From the NCBI GenBank assembly GCA_020697375.1, contig JAJFBJ010000101.1, positions 1 to 18,397 on the forward strand: a DNA stretch of 18,397 nt, written 5' to 3'. How positions within the stretch are numbered: the first letter of the stretch is position 1; each line of letters begins with the position of its first letter. The DNA is from Nitrospira sp. GTDB lineage: Bacteria > Nitrospirota > Nitrospiria > Nitrospirales > Nitrospiraceae. Of this stretch, positions 1 through 7,472 are shown piece by piece. The notes below the pieces were generated by a model. The model made no database searches and was not told the origin of the DNA. It saw nothing but the letters and a program-made list of their open reading frames with translations. The position numbers and the translations under genes were made by a program.

Positions 1-104
1 TGATTGGCAGTTGCATTTTCCCGGAGGATTTACGAGACCCCGAGAGCTCGACATGCGACGATGGCATCAGTATCCCCGTCGAAACCGGTCGCCCCCTTTC
101 TTGT

Positions 105-147
105 CAGGTTGTTGAAAAAGGCTGAGAGGCCTTTCTGAGCATTCTGG
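105..147. repeat. Collapsed copy (C) of the palindromic intergenic repeat
   Basis: The two ends match the two ends of the complete copy at 7244-7368: a left arm of the form CAGGTTGTTGAAAAAGG and a right arm ending in GAGCATTCTGG. Almost the whole interior is missing, so the arms face each other as an imperfect hairpin. It lies about 80 nt past the stop codon of the DedA-rhodanese gene. Assignment to the family rests on eye alignment. Confidence 0.5.
113..136 (-). terminator. Intrinsic terminator-like hairpin after the DedA-rhodanese gene
   Basis: On the minus strand a 6-bp stem AAAGGC / GCCTTT with a 6-nt loop runs directly into a T tract (GCCTTTTTC). This is the expected shape for a rho-independent terminator of the minus-strand unit ending at 225. 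The stem is made of the arms of repeat copy C. Confidence 0.55.
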
Positions 148-224
148 AGACGACTATATAGATGCTCATCATACAGCAGAGGTCAAGAGGGATGCCAGAG
201 GTGAAGGCCACCCATGACATCCTT

Positions 225-1175
225 CTATCGTGCCGCCGGATTTTGACCACGCCGCTCGACGGTATAGTTTCGCGCGCGCCAGGCATTGAGGCCGCCTTCC
301 AACGGACGCACCCGGTCGATGCCTTTTTGTTTCAGCAGGAACGCAGTCCTGGCACTGGAAATTTCATTCGGGCAGGAGCAGTAGAGCACGATGTCGCGGT
401 CCCGAGGGATTTCGAGATGGCGATGCTCGATTTCCTCCAAGGTAAAGTTGATGGCGCCTGGAATACTGTCCGGATCGAGCTCCAGGGTGAGTGGATGCCG
501 GACATCGACCACCGTGACGGCGTCTCCTGCATCCAGGCGCCGTTTGAGCTCATCCACGGAAATCTTCGCCATGCGCAGATCCCGAAAAAATTTCTGTCGA
601 AGGTAGACCTTGTATCCGATCAATCCCGCCACTGCGCCGACGAAAAGCAGGACGAGCAGTCCACCGGCTTGACCCGCCAGGCCGGCAAGCTGTTCCAGTT
701 GATCGCTGAACAATGCGCCGATTCCGGCGCTCACGCTCGCCCAGATCAAGGCTCCGCCGACATCGTATAGAATGAACGTCGTGGCCGTCATGCCGACGAT
801 GCCTGCCAGCGGCGGAGCCACCGTACTAAGGCCGGGGATAAATTTCGCAATGAGTAATGCGCGCGGCCCGTTCCGATGAAAGAGATGCTCCGTGTCCCTG
901 ATGCAGGAATCTGGCTCCAGGGACAGGCGACAGAGAAACCCCAGCACTTTCCCGCCCTTGATGCGGCCGAGGTAGTACCAGGCGAGGTTTGGCGGAAGCG
1001 CAGCCGCAACCGGCAGGAGCAACGCCGTGGCGACTGTCATCTTACCGGCCCCGACGAGTGCGCCCGCAGCAATAAGAATCGGAATGGATGGAATGGGAAA
1101 ACCGCTCTGCTCGACGAAGACCACCCAGAAGAGCACCGAAGCGCCATGCTCCGCAAGAAATTGAAAACCATTCAT
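225..1175 (-). CDS. DedA-family membrane protein fused to a rhodanese domain
   Basis: 316 aa. The N-terminal ~200 residues form a DedA/VTT (SNARE-associated) membrane domain: hydrophobic segments near residues 12-42, 47-65, 105-130, 137-157 and 172-192, with the family-type KFIPGLSTVAPPLAG stretch at 111-125. The C-terminal ~110 residues form a rhodanese domain beginning at KISVDEL (204) with a VVDVR segment (222-226). It carries an active-site-type cysteine at C266 in LYCSCPNE and a GGLNAWR end. DedA proteins are linked to lipid scrambling and membrane homeostasis; rhodaneses transfer sulfane sulfur or bind thiols. The combined role is not known to me. It starts 20 nt after the transporter gene stops, so the two are probably co-transcribed. 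No strong ribosome binding site is visible, which fits read-through from the upstream gene. The start at 1175 gives the usual DedA N-terminus. Confidence 0.9.
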   Translation of the reverse strand: MNGFQFLAEHGASVLFWVVFVEQSGFPIPSIPILIAAGALVGAGKMTVATALLLPVAAALPPNLAWYYLGRIKGGKVLGFLCRLSLEPDSCIRDTEHLFHRNGPRALLIAKFIPGLSTVAPPLAGIVGMTATTFILYDVGGALIWASVSAGIGALFSDQLEQLAGLAGQAGGLLVLLFVGAVAGLIGYKVYLRQKFFRDLRMAKISVDELKRRLDAGDAVTVVDVRHPLTLELDPDSIPGAINFTLEEIEHRHLEIPRDRDIVLYCSCPNEISSARTAFLLKQKGIDRVRPLEGGLNAWRARNYTVERRGQNPAAR

Positions 1176-1195
1176 CGTAGCAATCGTTCCATGAA

Positions 1196-2863
1196 TCAGG
1201 CGCTTCGAAAGCGCGTCAGCCGCGTAAACAGAATGGCGGCAAGAGGCAGGGCAAGGCCGAGCAGAATCTGCGCGATCAGCAGCGATCCGAGCTGGCTATA
1301 ATTTTCAGGCGTGTGGAGCACATTCGTGAGGGGATCGCGGACTTCACGCGTAACGATAAACAGCTGATTCAGATATTTCGTGCCGAGCTGGCTCATGGAC
1401 AGCGCGAGGTTGGTAAAGGACGCCATCACGGCAAAATACGTGGCCTTGAGATTCGCCGGCGCTGAATTCGCGATCCAGGCGAGCATGGGGATCATCGAGA
1501 TTTGGCCGAGCGGCGATTCCAGCGCCGTATTCACCAGCGCAATAAAACGCGCATCGACCGCCCCGCCGGTCATGGCCGCCGTCCAGTGGTGCAGTCCGTA
1601 ATACATGCTGACGATCGGAAGTCCCAGCACAAACGCCGCCACCGTCAGAAAGCCCACCACATAGGCGATGGACCGCTCGGCCATGAACCGCCGAAACACA
1701 AACATGCCGACGAGGGTCAAGGCGCTGCCGATGAGGGACAGCACCGACAGAAATTGCTGGTCGAATCCCAATTTGTCGATCATCCACCAGGTCGCTCCGT
1801 CGCCCGGACCTGGTATGGCCCGAAAGGCAAAGATGACGAGCGCGGTGCCCAACAACACATGTCTCGCCTCCGTAGTCAGTTCGCGGGTCAACCGCATGAT
1901 AAGAACCGACACGATTCCCATCGAACCGGCAAAGACGATTTCCTCATTGTAGGGGAAATCTCCGAATCCAACCGTCAGCGTAAACAGCACGAAGACCAGG
2001 CTGCCCCCCAGAATCCACCAATTGGGTTTAGTCAGCTCGTTCGCCCGATCCATCAGCGCCGCAACCTGCTCACTCGTCATGCCCTGGCGCAAGAAACGGC
2101 GTCTGTCACGGACTCGAATGACCGATGCCGCGATCACCCCCAGAACCGACACGGCGGGAATGGCCAGCGCCATCAAATAGACCTGTTGATAGATCCCGGC
2201 GATCGATTCTTTCGGCAAGTTCTCCACGCCGGTAAACAGATAGAGATTGATGAGCGCCACGAAGATTCCGCCGCTGATGATCGCGACACGCCCTAGCGTT
2301 TGCATCGTGGTATGCATGAGCTTGAGCCTGGCTTGATCAATGGGCCGTCCCTGTTCGTCCACCCGCGGGACTGCCTCGACGGTCATGGCATCCGCCACGG
2401 TGTCCTGGATCACATAGCCGATCGGAGCCAGCAACACACTCAACACGTACCAGACCTCGGCCGGCATCATGGCCGTCATCGCCTCGCGCTGCCCGATGAG
2501 GCCGACCATGATCAGCAGACTGACGGCAATGACCCCGGCGCCGAAATAGACCAGCAGGCTCTTCCAGCGCCACAGCAGATCGACGAGATGGCCGAACGGC
2601 ATCTTGAGCGCCCAGGGAATACCGGCCCAGAATCCAAGGGCGGCGAGAAAGGCCGCTGAAAGCCCCAGGTAATCTTTGACGAAGAATGTGCCCACGATGC
2701 CGGTGAGGCCGGAAATTCCCGCGGCCATGTAGACCATCAGGGGCGGCAAATAGGAGAGCCGGAACTCGCGCGCCAATTCCAGAATGTTGCGATCGACCCA
2801 GCGGGAGGCAGCCGCGATCATATGTCCGTAGCCATGGTCGGCAAAGGGACCACCTCCACCCAT
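1196..2863 (-). CDS. BT1/folate-biopterin-type MFS transporter
   Basis: 555 aa, very hydrophobic, with roughly 12 membrane segments and a cytoplasmic-type basic loop (RVRDRRRFLRQGM) in the middle. The N-terminal LSYLPPLMVYMAAGISGLTG stretch followed by WALKMPFGHLVDLLW, and IGYVIQDTVADAMTVEAVPR, resemble the BT1 family, which includes folate and biopterin transporters of protozoa, plants and cyanobacteria. The substrate cannot be read from sequence. Two starts are possible: ATG at 2863, or ATG at 2821, which gives the more typical N-terminus MIAAASRWVDRN and drops a Gly-rich 14-residue leader. Neither has a good ribosome binding site. It follows the ferredoxin/MBL gene by 91 nt and precedes the DedA-rhodanese gene by 20 nt. 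Confidence 0.8.
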   Translation of the reverse strand: MGGGGPFADHGYGHMIAAASRWVDRNILELAREFRLSYLPPLMVYMAAGISGLTGIVGTFFVKDYLGLSAAFLAALGFWAGIPWALKMPFGHLVDLLWRWKSLLVYFGAGVIAVSLLIMVGLIGQREAMTAMMPAEVWYVLSVLLAPIGYVIQDTVADAMTVEAVPRVDEQGRPIDQARLKLMHTTMQTLGRVAIISGGIFVALINLYLFTGVENLPKESIAGIYQQVYLMALAIPAVSVLGVIAASVIRVRDRRRFLRQGMTSEQVAALMDRANELTKPNWWILGGSLVFVLFTLTVGFGDFPYNEEIVFAGSMGIVSVLIMRLTRELTTEARHVLLGTALVIFAFRAIPGPGDGATWWMIDKLGFDQQFLSVLSLIGSALTLVGMFVFRRFMAERSIAYVVGFLTVAAFVLGLPIVSMYYGLHHWTAAMTGGAVDARFIALVNTALESPLGQISMIPMLAWIANSAPANLKATYFAVMASFTNLALSMSQLGTKYLNQLFIVTREVRDPLTNVLHTPENYSQLGSLLIAQILLGLALPLAAILFTRLTRFRSA

Positions 2864-2954
2864 CGTTGTGTGATCCGTACGGCCGGAAGAACAGCGGCGA
2901 TGACTGCATTGATACTCAGTGTGAGCATCAGGTCCTCATTGAGTATGGCAACCG

Positions 2955-3839
2955 TCATATGGAGCATGTCGCAAACCTCTGCCGTCTTTCAATCAGATCA
3001 CGGAGCACGACCTGCATATGTGCGGAAGAGAGCTTAATCCGACTTCCGTGACCGGCCAAGACCCATTCGAACGGATAGAGTGCCAGCTTTTCTATCGATC
3101 GACGCATGGCTTCTGCATTCCATACCAATTGCCGCGGCGATTCCAACTGCCGGGATTCCGGCTCCCACCAGAGATGATCGCCCGTAAACAGGACGCGATC
3201 CCGATACAGCAGGCACATGCTACCGGGGGTATGGCCGGGAACCGGGATGATTCTGAATTCCTGGCTAAACAGGCGCGCGTCGAGCCCTGCGACGATTTCT
3301 TCGGCGTCGGGCATGGCATGGGCATCTTCTCGGTGGATGATCCGTTTTGCGCCGAACCGCTTCGCATATCTGGCTGCATCCGCTACATCGTCTTCATGTG
3401 TCAGAAAGATGTAGGCGATGCCGCCCATGCGTTCGAAGGCATCGACCAGATGCTTGAGATAGCGCGGGGAATCGATCATCCAGTTGCCCGCCGGATGCTG
3501 CAGGAAAAAACTGTTGGCGCCGAAAGACTGTTCCGAGTTGAACCCGCAATAGTACAGGCCCTCTTCCAATGCGAGAGGAAAGTCGGCCTTGGCAATCTTC
3601 AACAGCCGAACATCACCCTGTTCCGTTCCGATCGAGCCGGTCGGGCAGGCGAGTAATGCGCGGTAGGCCTGGCGCGTTTCAGTTTCAGTGGATGGCTGAC
3701 GGCGCACGGCGGAAAATTCACCCACTTCCTCAAAGCTCACCGGAGCCAGCTGACGACAGGCATCGCAGTTGATGCAGGTCGCGTCGACATAAAAATTCCC
3801 CGGGTGATTCGCTTCCAGTCGCTTGCGGTAATCAGCCAT
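2955..3839 (-). CDS. 4Fe-4S ferredoxin domain fused to a metallo-beta-lactamase-fold domain
   Basis: 294 aa from the chosen start. A ferredoxin-like segment comes first: Cys22, Cys25 and Cys28 in CINCDAC, plus Cys65 in ACPTGSI, a single [4Fe-4S] site. A metallo-beta-lactamase fold follows, with GHTPGSM (His202), LFTGDH (Asp220) and LAGHG near residue 265. The usual HxHxDH metal motif is replaced by HEDDVADA at 148-155, so two histidines are absent. Related fusions in cyanobacteria and plants carry, as I recall, a THRDDVADH-type motif. The function is unknown; a redox or hydrolase role is inference. The reading frame is open to an ATG at 3959, but that extension is basic and unlike the family, whereas ATG 3839 gives the typical short N-terminus before the cysteine motif. 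Confidence 0.85.
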   Translation of the reverse strand: MADYRKRLEANHPGNFYVDATCINCDACRQLAPVSFEEVGEFSAVRRQPSTETETRQAYRALLACPTGSIGTEQGDVRLLKIAKADFPLALEEGLYYCGFNSEQSFGANSFFLQHPAGNWMIDSPRYLKHLVDAFERMGGIAYIFLTHEDDVADAARYAKRFGAKRIIHREDAHAMPDAEEIVAGLDARLFSQEFRIIPVPGHTPGSMCLLYRDRVLFTGDHLWWEPESRQLESPRQLVWNAEAMRRSIEKLALYPFEWVLAGHGSRIKLSSAHMQVVLRDLIERRQRFATCSI

Positions 3840-3962
3840 CGTATGCTCGCTTCGTAGAGGACTTCCGAACCGACTGACAAACCGGACGGCCTTCGCGCCT
3901 CGGACGCTCGCCGGATATACCAGCTGGCGGCGGTGCGTACGCTCCCCACCCTTCCCCATATC

Positions 3963-4223
3963 CTAACAGCTCTTCGATAACCCCGTGCCACGAATAATGT
4001 TCGTCGTCATCGCCGGCGCCTCAGCCGGCCGATGGAAGCGCCGTCCAGGAAATAGCGCGATGAACCGCTTCAGGATACTCTCCGCAGCACTGTCACTGAA
4101 TCGTTGAGAAGCAGCGCGCGCCGACGACTCAAAGGAGAGCGTTTCTTCCGATTGTTCGACCGAGCGCCTCATGACCGGCTCGCTCTTGGACAGATATGCG
4201 GCCTCAGGTGAATGCAGGCTCAT
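3963..4223 (-). CDS. Small hypothetical protein (86 aa)
   Basis: I do not recognise this gene. The ATG at 4223 has AGGAG followed by CCGC just upstream, a good ribosome binding site with suitable spacing, and it begins 53 nt after the stop of the upstream SDR gene on the same strand. The product is polar and basic, rich in Ser, Arg and Ala, with a probable helix around RFSDSAAESILKRFIALF and no signal peptide or membrane segment. It may be a real small gene at the end of the SDR transcript or a chance ORF; the ribosome binding site is the main support. Confidence 0.4.
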   Translation of the reverse strand: MSLHSPEAAYLSKSEPVMRRSVEQSEETLSFESSARAASQRFSDSAAESILKRFIALFPGRRFHRPAEAPAMTTNIIRGTGLSKSC

Positions 4224-4276
4224 GCGGCTCCTGGCACGGCAGCAGTCGTTCCATGGGTCAGTATCGCCCACATAAC

Positions 4277-5008
4277 CTACATCACCAGGCCGCCGCCGGC
4301 GTGAATGTTCTGTCCCGTCAGCCAACCTGCCTGATCGCTCACGAGGAACGCCACCACATCAGCAATGTCTGTCGGTAGACCGAGCCGTTTCAAGGGGGAC
4401 ATCTGGATTCCCATGTTGCGGCTGTGCTCCGAAAGGACTCCGCTGTCGGTGAAGCCGGGCAGCACCGTATTGACGGTAATCCCTCGCAGCGCCAGTTCTT
4501 GAGCGAGCCCCTTGCCGTACTGTTCGAGCGCCGCCTTGCTCCCCAGATGGGCCGTGGCGCCGGGAAACTTCACATGGGTGAGCCCCGTGGAAATGTTCAC
4601 GATGCGCCCGCCGTCGCTGAGCACCCTTGCCGCTGCCTGCATGGCGAAGTAAGGCCCCTTCGCATGTAGCGCCATGATGGCATCGAATTCCTCCTCCGTC
4701 GTCTCCACCATCGGCTTGGGGATGAATCGGCCTGCGTTGTTGACCAGAATGTCCAGACGGTCGAACTGCTTCACGGTCTCCTGCACCAACCGTTGCGCAT
4801 CAGCCACCCGGCTCATGTCGGCCTGTATCACCAGGGCCGTCCCACCCTTGGCCAGAATGCCATCGGCGACTTCCCGGGCCTTCACTTCATTCACATGGTA
4901 GTTCACCACCACTATCGCACCCTCCCGGGCAAGCCGTTCGGCAATGGCGCGGCCGATGCCGCTGGAAGAGCCGGTGACAATCGCAATTTTTCCATCAAGA
5001 AACCCCAT
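4277..5008 (-). CDS. SDR-family oxidoreductase with altered catalytic residues
   Basis: 243 aa, the classical short-chain dehydrogenase length. The Rossmann nucleotide motif TGSSSGIG (12-19), NNAG (90-93) and a C-terminal LTGQNIHAGGGLVM are all present, so the NAD(P)-binding fold is intact. The catalytic tetrad is not. The usual Asn corresponds to His115 (MALHAKGP), the Tyr of YxxxK corresponds to His154 (AHLGSK), and the Ser position 13 residues before it is Thr141; only Lys158 is conserved. In relatives I recall, ISTG is common but the Tyr is kept. Either the enzyme uses other chemistry, or it binds cofactor without reducing substrate. ATG 5008 is preceded by AAGGAGG at 7-nt spacing. Confidence 0.9.
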   Translation of the reverse strand: MGFLDGKIAIVTGSSSGIGRAIAERLAREGAIVVVNYHVNEVKAREVADGILAKGGTALVIQADMSRVADAQRLVQETVKQFDRLDILVNNAGRFIPKPMVETTEEEFDAIMALHAKGPYFAMQAAARVLSDGGRIVNISTGLTHVKFPGATAHLGSKAALEQYGKGLAQELALRGITVNTVLPGFTDSGVLSEHSRNMGIQMSPLKRLGLPTDIADVVAFLVSDQAGWLTGQNIHAGGGLVM

Positions 5009-5199
5009 CGACCTTCCTCCTTATCGATCGCCACGGACCATGGCGTTTCTTGTGGTTATAGCCGACCAGGAAGGGTTCGATGCCGCTTATCATGATCCGT
5101 GCTGATCTGCTACGTGGTCGGTGTTTTCAAGGGGTGGGCGTGATACCTGCACGGTCGCAAGACAGTTGTCCGACAAGCGGAAATGAAAGCGCTCGGAAA

Positions 5200-5805
5200 T
5201 TAGCTGGTAGCCTCATCAGACCGGGCATTCCAAGTTCCGGCGAAGACGATCTCGGTCATAGGCTTCCGCACGCGAGACGCAACTTCACGCTGACGCAGCC
5301 TTTCATCAAGAACCGCCGGGTCACCGGGGTACCCGATCGCGATCATCGCTACCGGCTCGTACCCGGCCGGAATCTCGAGATCGGTGCGCGACTTCTCCAC
5401 ATCGAATCCAGCCATTTGATGGACGATGAGCCCGATGGCCGTCGCCTGAACGGCCATACTGAATACTGCCATGCCCGTATCGTGGAAGGCGTGACGGTTC
5501 GGCATGCCGTCGTCTTCAAAGTTCACGCGCGCGACCGAAAGCATGAGGACCGGCGCGCGAAACGCCCACTTCTTGTTGCCTGCTTTCAGGCATTGAAAGA
5601 GACGGTCATGCGCAGATGGGTCGTCTTTCGTACCGATGATGAACTGCCAGGGCTGCTCATTGTTGGATGACGGCGCCCACCTGGCCGCCTCCAGGAGGCT
5701 TAGCAATTTTTCCGGCTCGACCGGCCGTTCCGAATAGGCCCGCGGACTCCAACGCCTTCGCAGCAAGTCATGAATGGGATGTGCGGCGTCCGCCGGCTTT
5801 TCCAT
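5200..5805 (-). CDS. Nitroreductase-family FMN-dependent oxidoreductase
   Basis: 201 aa, typical length. FMN-phosphate contact residues are suggested by RRRWSPRAYSERPV (16-29) and ARWAPSSNNEQPWQF (41-55), the standard nitroreductase N-terminal signature. A Gly-rich IAIGYPGD segment lies towards the C-terminus. Such enzymes reduce nitroaromatics, quinones or other electron-poor compounds with NAD(P)H in the cytoplasm; the substrate here is not known. The start is taken as ATG 5805 because AAGGAG stands 5 nt before it; the in-frame GTG at 5811 overlaps that ribosome binding site. The gene is separated from the HAD gene upstream by about 240 nt holding repeat copy B, and is probably transcribed on its own. 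Confidence 0.9.
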   Translation of the reverse strand: MEKPADAAHPIHDLLRRRWSPRAYSERPVEPEKLLSLLEAARWAPSSNNEQPWQFIIGTKDDPSAHDRLFQCLKAGNKKWAFRAPVLMLSVARVNFEDDGMPNRHAFHDTGMAVFSMAVQATAIGLIVHQMAGFDVEKSRTDLEIPAGYEPVAMIAIGYPGDPAVLDERLRQREVASRVRKPMTEIVFAGTWNARSDEATS

Positions 5806-5835
5806 GAGCACTCCTTAAAACGCAACCTTCTTACC

Positions 5836-6021
5836 AGCCCAACCCGCAGTGCGCGCCAAGACGCGCCTTGTCCCAGGCAAGGCCGCAACGAACGAAGGGC
5901 CGACCGTCACCATCTTACCCGCCTCGAGCCTGCCGGGACAGGCTCTTTCCCCATGGAGTTACGTTGAGGGTTTGAACGATGCGGGAACGCTGCCGCGAAG
6001 TCTTTCGGCATTCTGCCGAAA
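5836..6021. repeat. Expanded/diverged copy (B) of the palindromic intergenic repeat
   Basis: The left part (GCAAGGCCGCAACGAACGAA) matches GCAAGGCCGCAGCAAGCGAA of copy A. The right part (GTTGAGGGTTTGAACGATGC followed by GGGAACGCTGCC and ending in GGCATTCTGCC) matches the right half of A. Between them sits an insert of about 55 nt containing a separate 7-bp hairpin (GAGCCTG / CAGGCTC). The copy fills most of the gap between the HAD and nitroreductase genes. Confidence 0.6.
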
Positions 6022-6053
6022 TTCACGAAGTGCCTGACGGCACAGCGTCAGGC
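6003..6053 (-). terminator. Double hairpin at the 3' end of the HAD gene
   Basis: Two perfect 8-bp stems follow each other on the minus strand. GCCTGACG / CGTCAGGC (6032-6053, 6-nt loop) includes the TGA stop codon of the HAD gene. TTTCGGCA / TGCCGAAA (6003-6021, 3-nt loop) coincides with the right end of repeat copy B. There is no long T tract, so this is a terminator or mRNA-end stabiliser by shape only. Confidence 0.5.
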
Positions 6054-6746
6054 GGTCGCATCGGGCCTGACGCCCACCTCGTCCAGATGACTCAAGAGAT
6101 CCGCCGGATCGTTGTAGGTGCGATAGGCGCCGGCCCGCTCCAATTCCTCCCGCCCATAACCGCCTGACAGAAAACCAATGCCCAACGCGGCGGCCCGACG
6201 CGCCGCAAGGAGATCCCAGACACTGTCGCCGACGACGATGCACTTGGCAATCGGCATATGGAGTTGTTCGGCGGCAGCCAGGAACAGGTCGGGATCCGGT
6301 TTCGCGCGCCGTACCTGGTCGCGGGTGACCACCGGCACGCCTGGATGGAGCGTGAGGAGTTTCAGCGTATGCTGGGCGCTGTGCAGACGCCCGCTGGTGG
6401 CGATGGCATAGGGGACGCGAGAGGCCGTCAACATATCCAAAAGTTCTTGCGCCCCTGGAAGCACCCTCAGCGACGGAGCCTGTTTGGCGTAGGCCTCCGC
6501 ATGGATGCGCTGAATGCGCTCCGCGTCCTCCTTGGAGACCGGCCGGCCGGTCTCCCTCAGGAGCGCGTGCAACATCAAGCCGCCGCTCATGCCGATCTGC
6601 CGGTGAATTCTCCAGACCGGCAGTTCTATGCCCGCGGCCTGAGTCGCCTCCCGCCAGGCCAGCACATGCTGGTAGACACTGTCCACCAGGGTTCCGTCCA
6701 GATCGAACAGAAATGCCAGGGAGTCAGCCTCATGCGATGCCATCAC
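6048..6746 (-). CDS. HAD-superfamily hydrolase (phosphoglycolate phosphatase/phosphoglucomutase-like)
   Basis: 232 aa. All four HAD motifs can be seen: motif I FDLDGTLVDS with nucleophile Asp15 and Asp17, motif II Thr/Ser in IATSG, motif III Lys in RAKPDPDLF, and motif IV VVGDSVWDLLAA. The helical cap between motif I and II (GIELPVWRIHRQIGMSGG and onward) is the subfamily I type, as in phosphoglycolate phosphatase and beta-phosphoglucomutase. The physiological phosphate ester is unknown. The start is a GTG at 6746 with GGAAGG 9 nt upstream; an ATG at 6743 is equally possible. The gene begins 5 nt after the OsmC stop, so the two are almost certainly translated from one message. The stop codon is embedded in a hairpin. 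Confidence 0.88.
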   Translation of the reverse strand: MMASHEADSLAFLFDLDGTLVDSVYQHVLAWREATQAAGIELPVWRIHRQIGMSGGLMLHALLRETGRPVSKEDAERIQRIHAEAYAKQAPSLRVLPGAQELLDMLTASRVPYAIATSGRLHSAQHTLKLLTLHPGVPVVTRDQVRRAKPDPDLFLAAAEQLHMPIAKCIVVGDSVWDLLAARRAAALGIGFLSGGYGREELERAGAYRTYNDPADLLSHLDEVGVRPDATA

Positions 6747-6751
6747 GGATC

Positions 6752-7177
6752 TTAGCCTTCCAATTTCGCATCCATCGTAATGGTGGTGTTCAGCAACCGT
6801 GAAATCGGGCAGCCGGTCTTGGCGGCCTGGGTCGCCTTTTCCCAGGCCGCGCTATCGGCCTTGGGCACCTTGCCCTTCACTTCCAAATGAATGCCGGTCA
6901 CCGCCCAGCCCGCGTCCAATTTTTCCATCGTAACCGTGGCGGTGGTTGAGAGTTGCTCGGCTATCAGATTGGCCGCTCCCAGCTGCCCTGAGAGAGCCAT
7001 CGTGAAACAACCGGCATGCGCCGCCGCAATCAATTCTTCGGGATTGGTTCCGGCTTCATTCTCAAAGCGGGTACTGAATGAATAGGGAGTCGTTGCCAAC
7101 ACTCCGCTTGCGCTGGAGACGGTTCCCTTGCCGGTTTTCAGATCGCCCTTCCATTGTGCCGATGCCTGACGTTTCAT
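6752..7177 (-). CDS. osmC: OsmC-family peroxiredoxin
   Basis: 141 aa, close to the ~143 aa of classical OsmC. The two reactive cysteines are in place: Cys57 in AHAGCFTMAL (peroxidatic) and Cys123 in TGCPISRLL (resolving), together with NPEELIAAAHAGCF. OsmC reduces organic hydroperoxides in the cytoplasm, which fits the redox and stress enzymes around it. The start at 7177 is chosen because GGGAGGG stands just before the ATG; the frame is open to 7204 but that adds only a short unrelated leader. It is immediately followed by the HAD gene with a 5-nt gap. Confidence 0.92.
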   Translation of the reverse strand: MKRQASAQWKGDLKTGKGTVSSASGVLATTPYSFSTRFENEAGTNPEELIAAAHAGCFTMALSGQLGAANLIAEQLSTTATVTMEKLDAGWAVTGIHLEVKGKVPKADSAAWEKATQAAKTGCPISRLLNTTITMDAKLEG

Positions 7178-7243
7178 AGGACCCTCCCATTGTGAGCCGT
7201 TCATGATGATCGCTGTTCGTCATAGCCGTTCGTTAGTTAGCCC

Positions 7244-7368
7244 GCAGGATGCGCAAAAAAGGTCGTCCGGCAAGGCCGCAGCAAGCGAAGAGGGAATCGT
7301 ACGCGTGCCGTACGGTGAGCCTCTGAGCGATGCAAGAACGTCGCTGGCGGGCTTTTTCCGCATCCTGC
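7244..7368. repeat. Complete copy (A) of an inverted-repeat-bounded intergenic element
   Basis: The 125-bp element is bounded by inverted repeats: GCAGGATGCG at the left and CGCATCCTGC at the right (the outermost base of the pair is within the element), each continued by an A-rich or T-rich tract (GCAAAAAAGG / GGCTTTTTCC). A second dyad sits in the middle (CGTAC GCGTGCC GTACG). It has no ORF. It lies between the glycogen-debranching gene (stop 7473) and osmC. I associate this repeat type with Nitrospira genomes by memory only. Confidence 0.7.
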
Positions 7369-7472
7369 TAGAGGCGATCATCGCCATCGCATCGGGCTCT
7401 GTCAAGTTGCGGCTCTCCCTAGTGCCCGGCACGGCCTTGCCATTCAGGCATGCGGCCATACCTCTGCCAGCC

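Noticed and set aside
1502..2296. Long plus-strand ORF (264 aa) opposite the BT1 transporter
   Set aside because: It is the antisense shadow of a strongly membrane-protein-like gene; the product is Arg/His/Gln-rich low-information sequence.
3840..3959. N-terminal extension of the ferredoxin-MBL gene
   Set aside because: Open frame, but the residues are unlike the family and the usual start is the ATG at 3839.
5926..5950. Hairpin GAGCCTG / CAGGCTC followed by TTT as a plus-strand terminator
   Set aside because: No plus-strand gene lies upstream; it is better seen as part of repeat copy B's insert.
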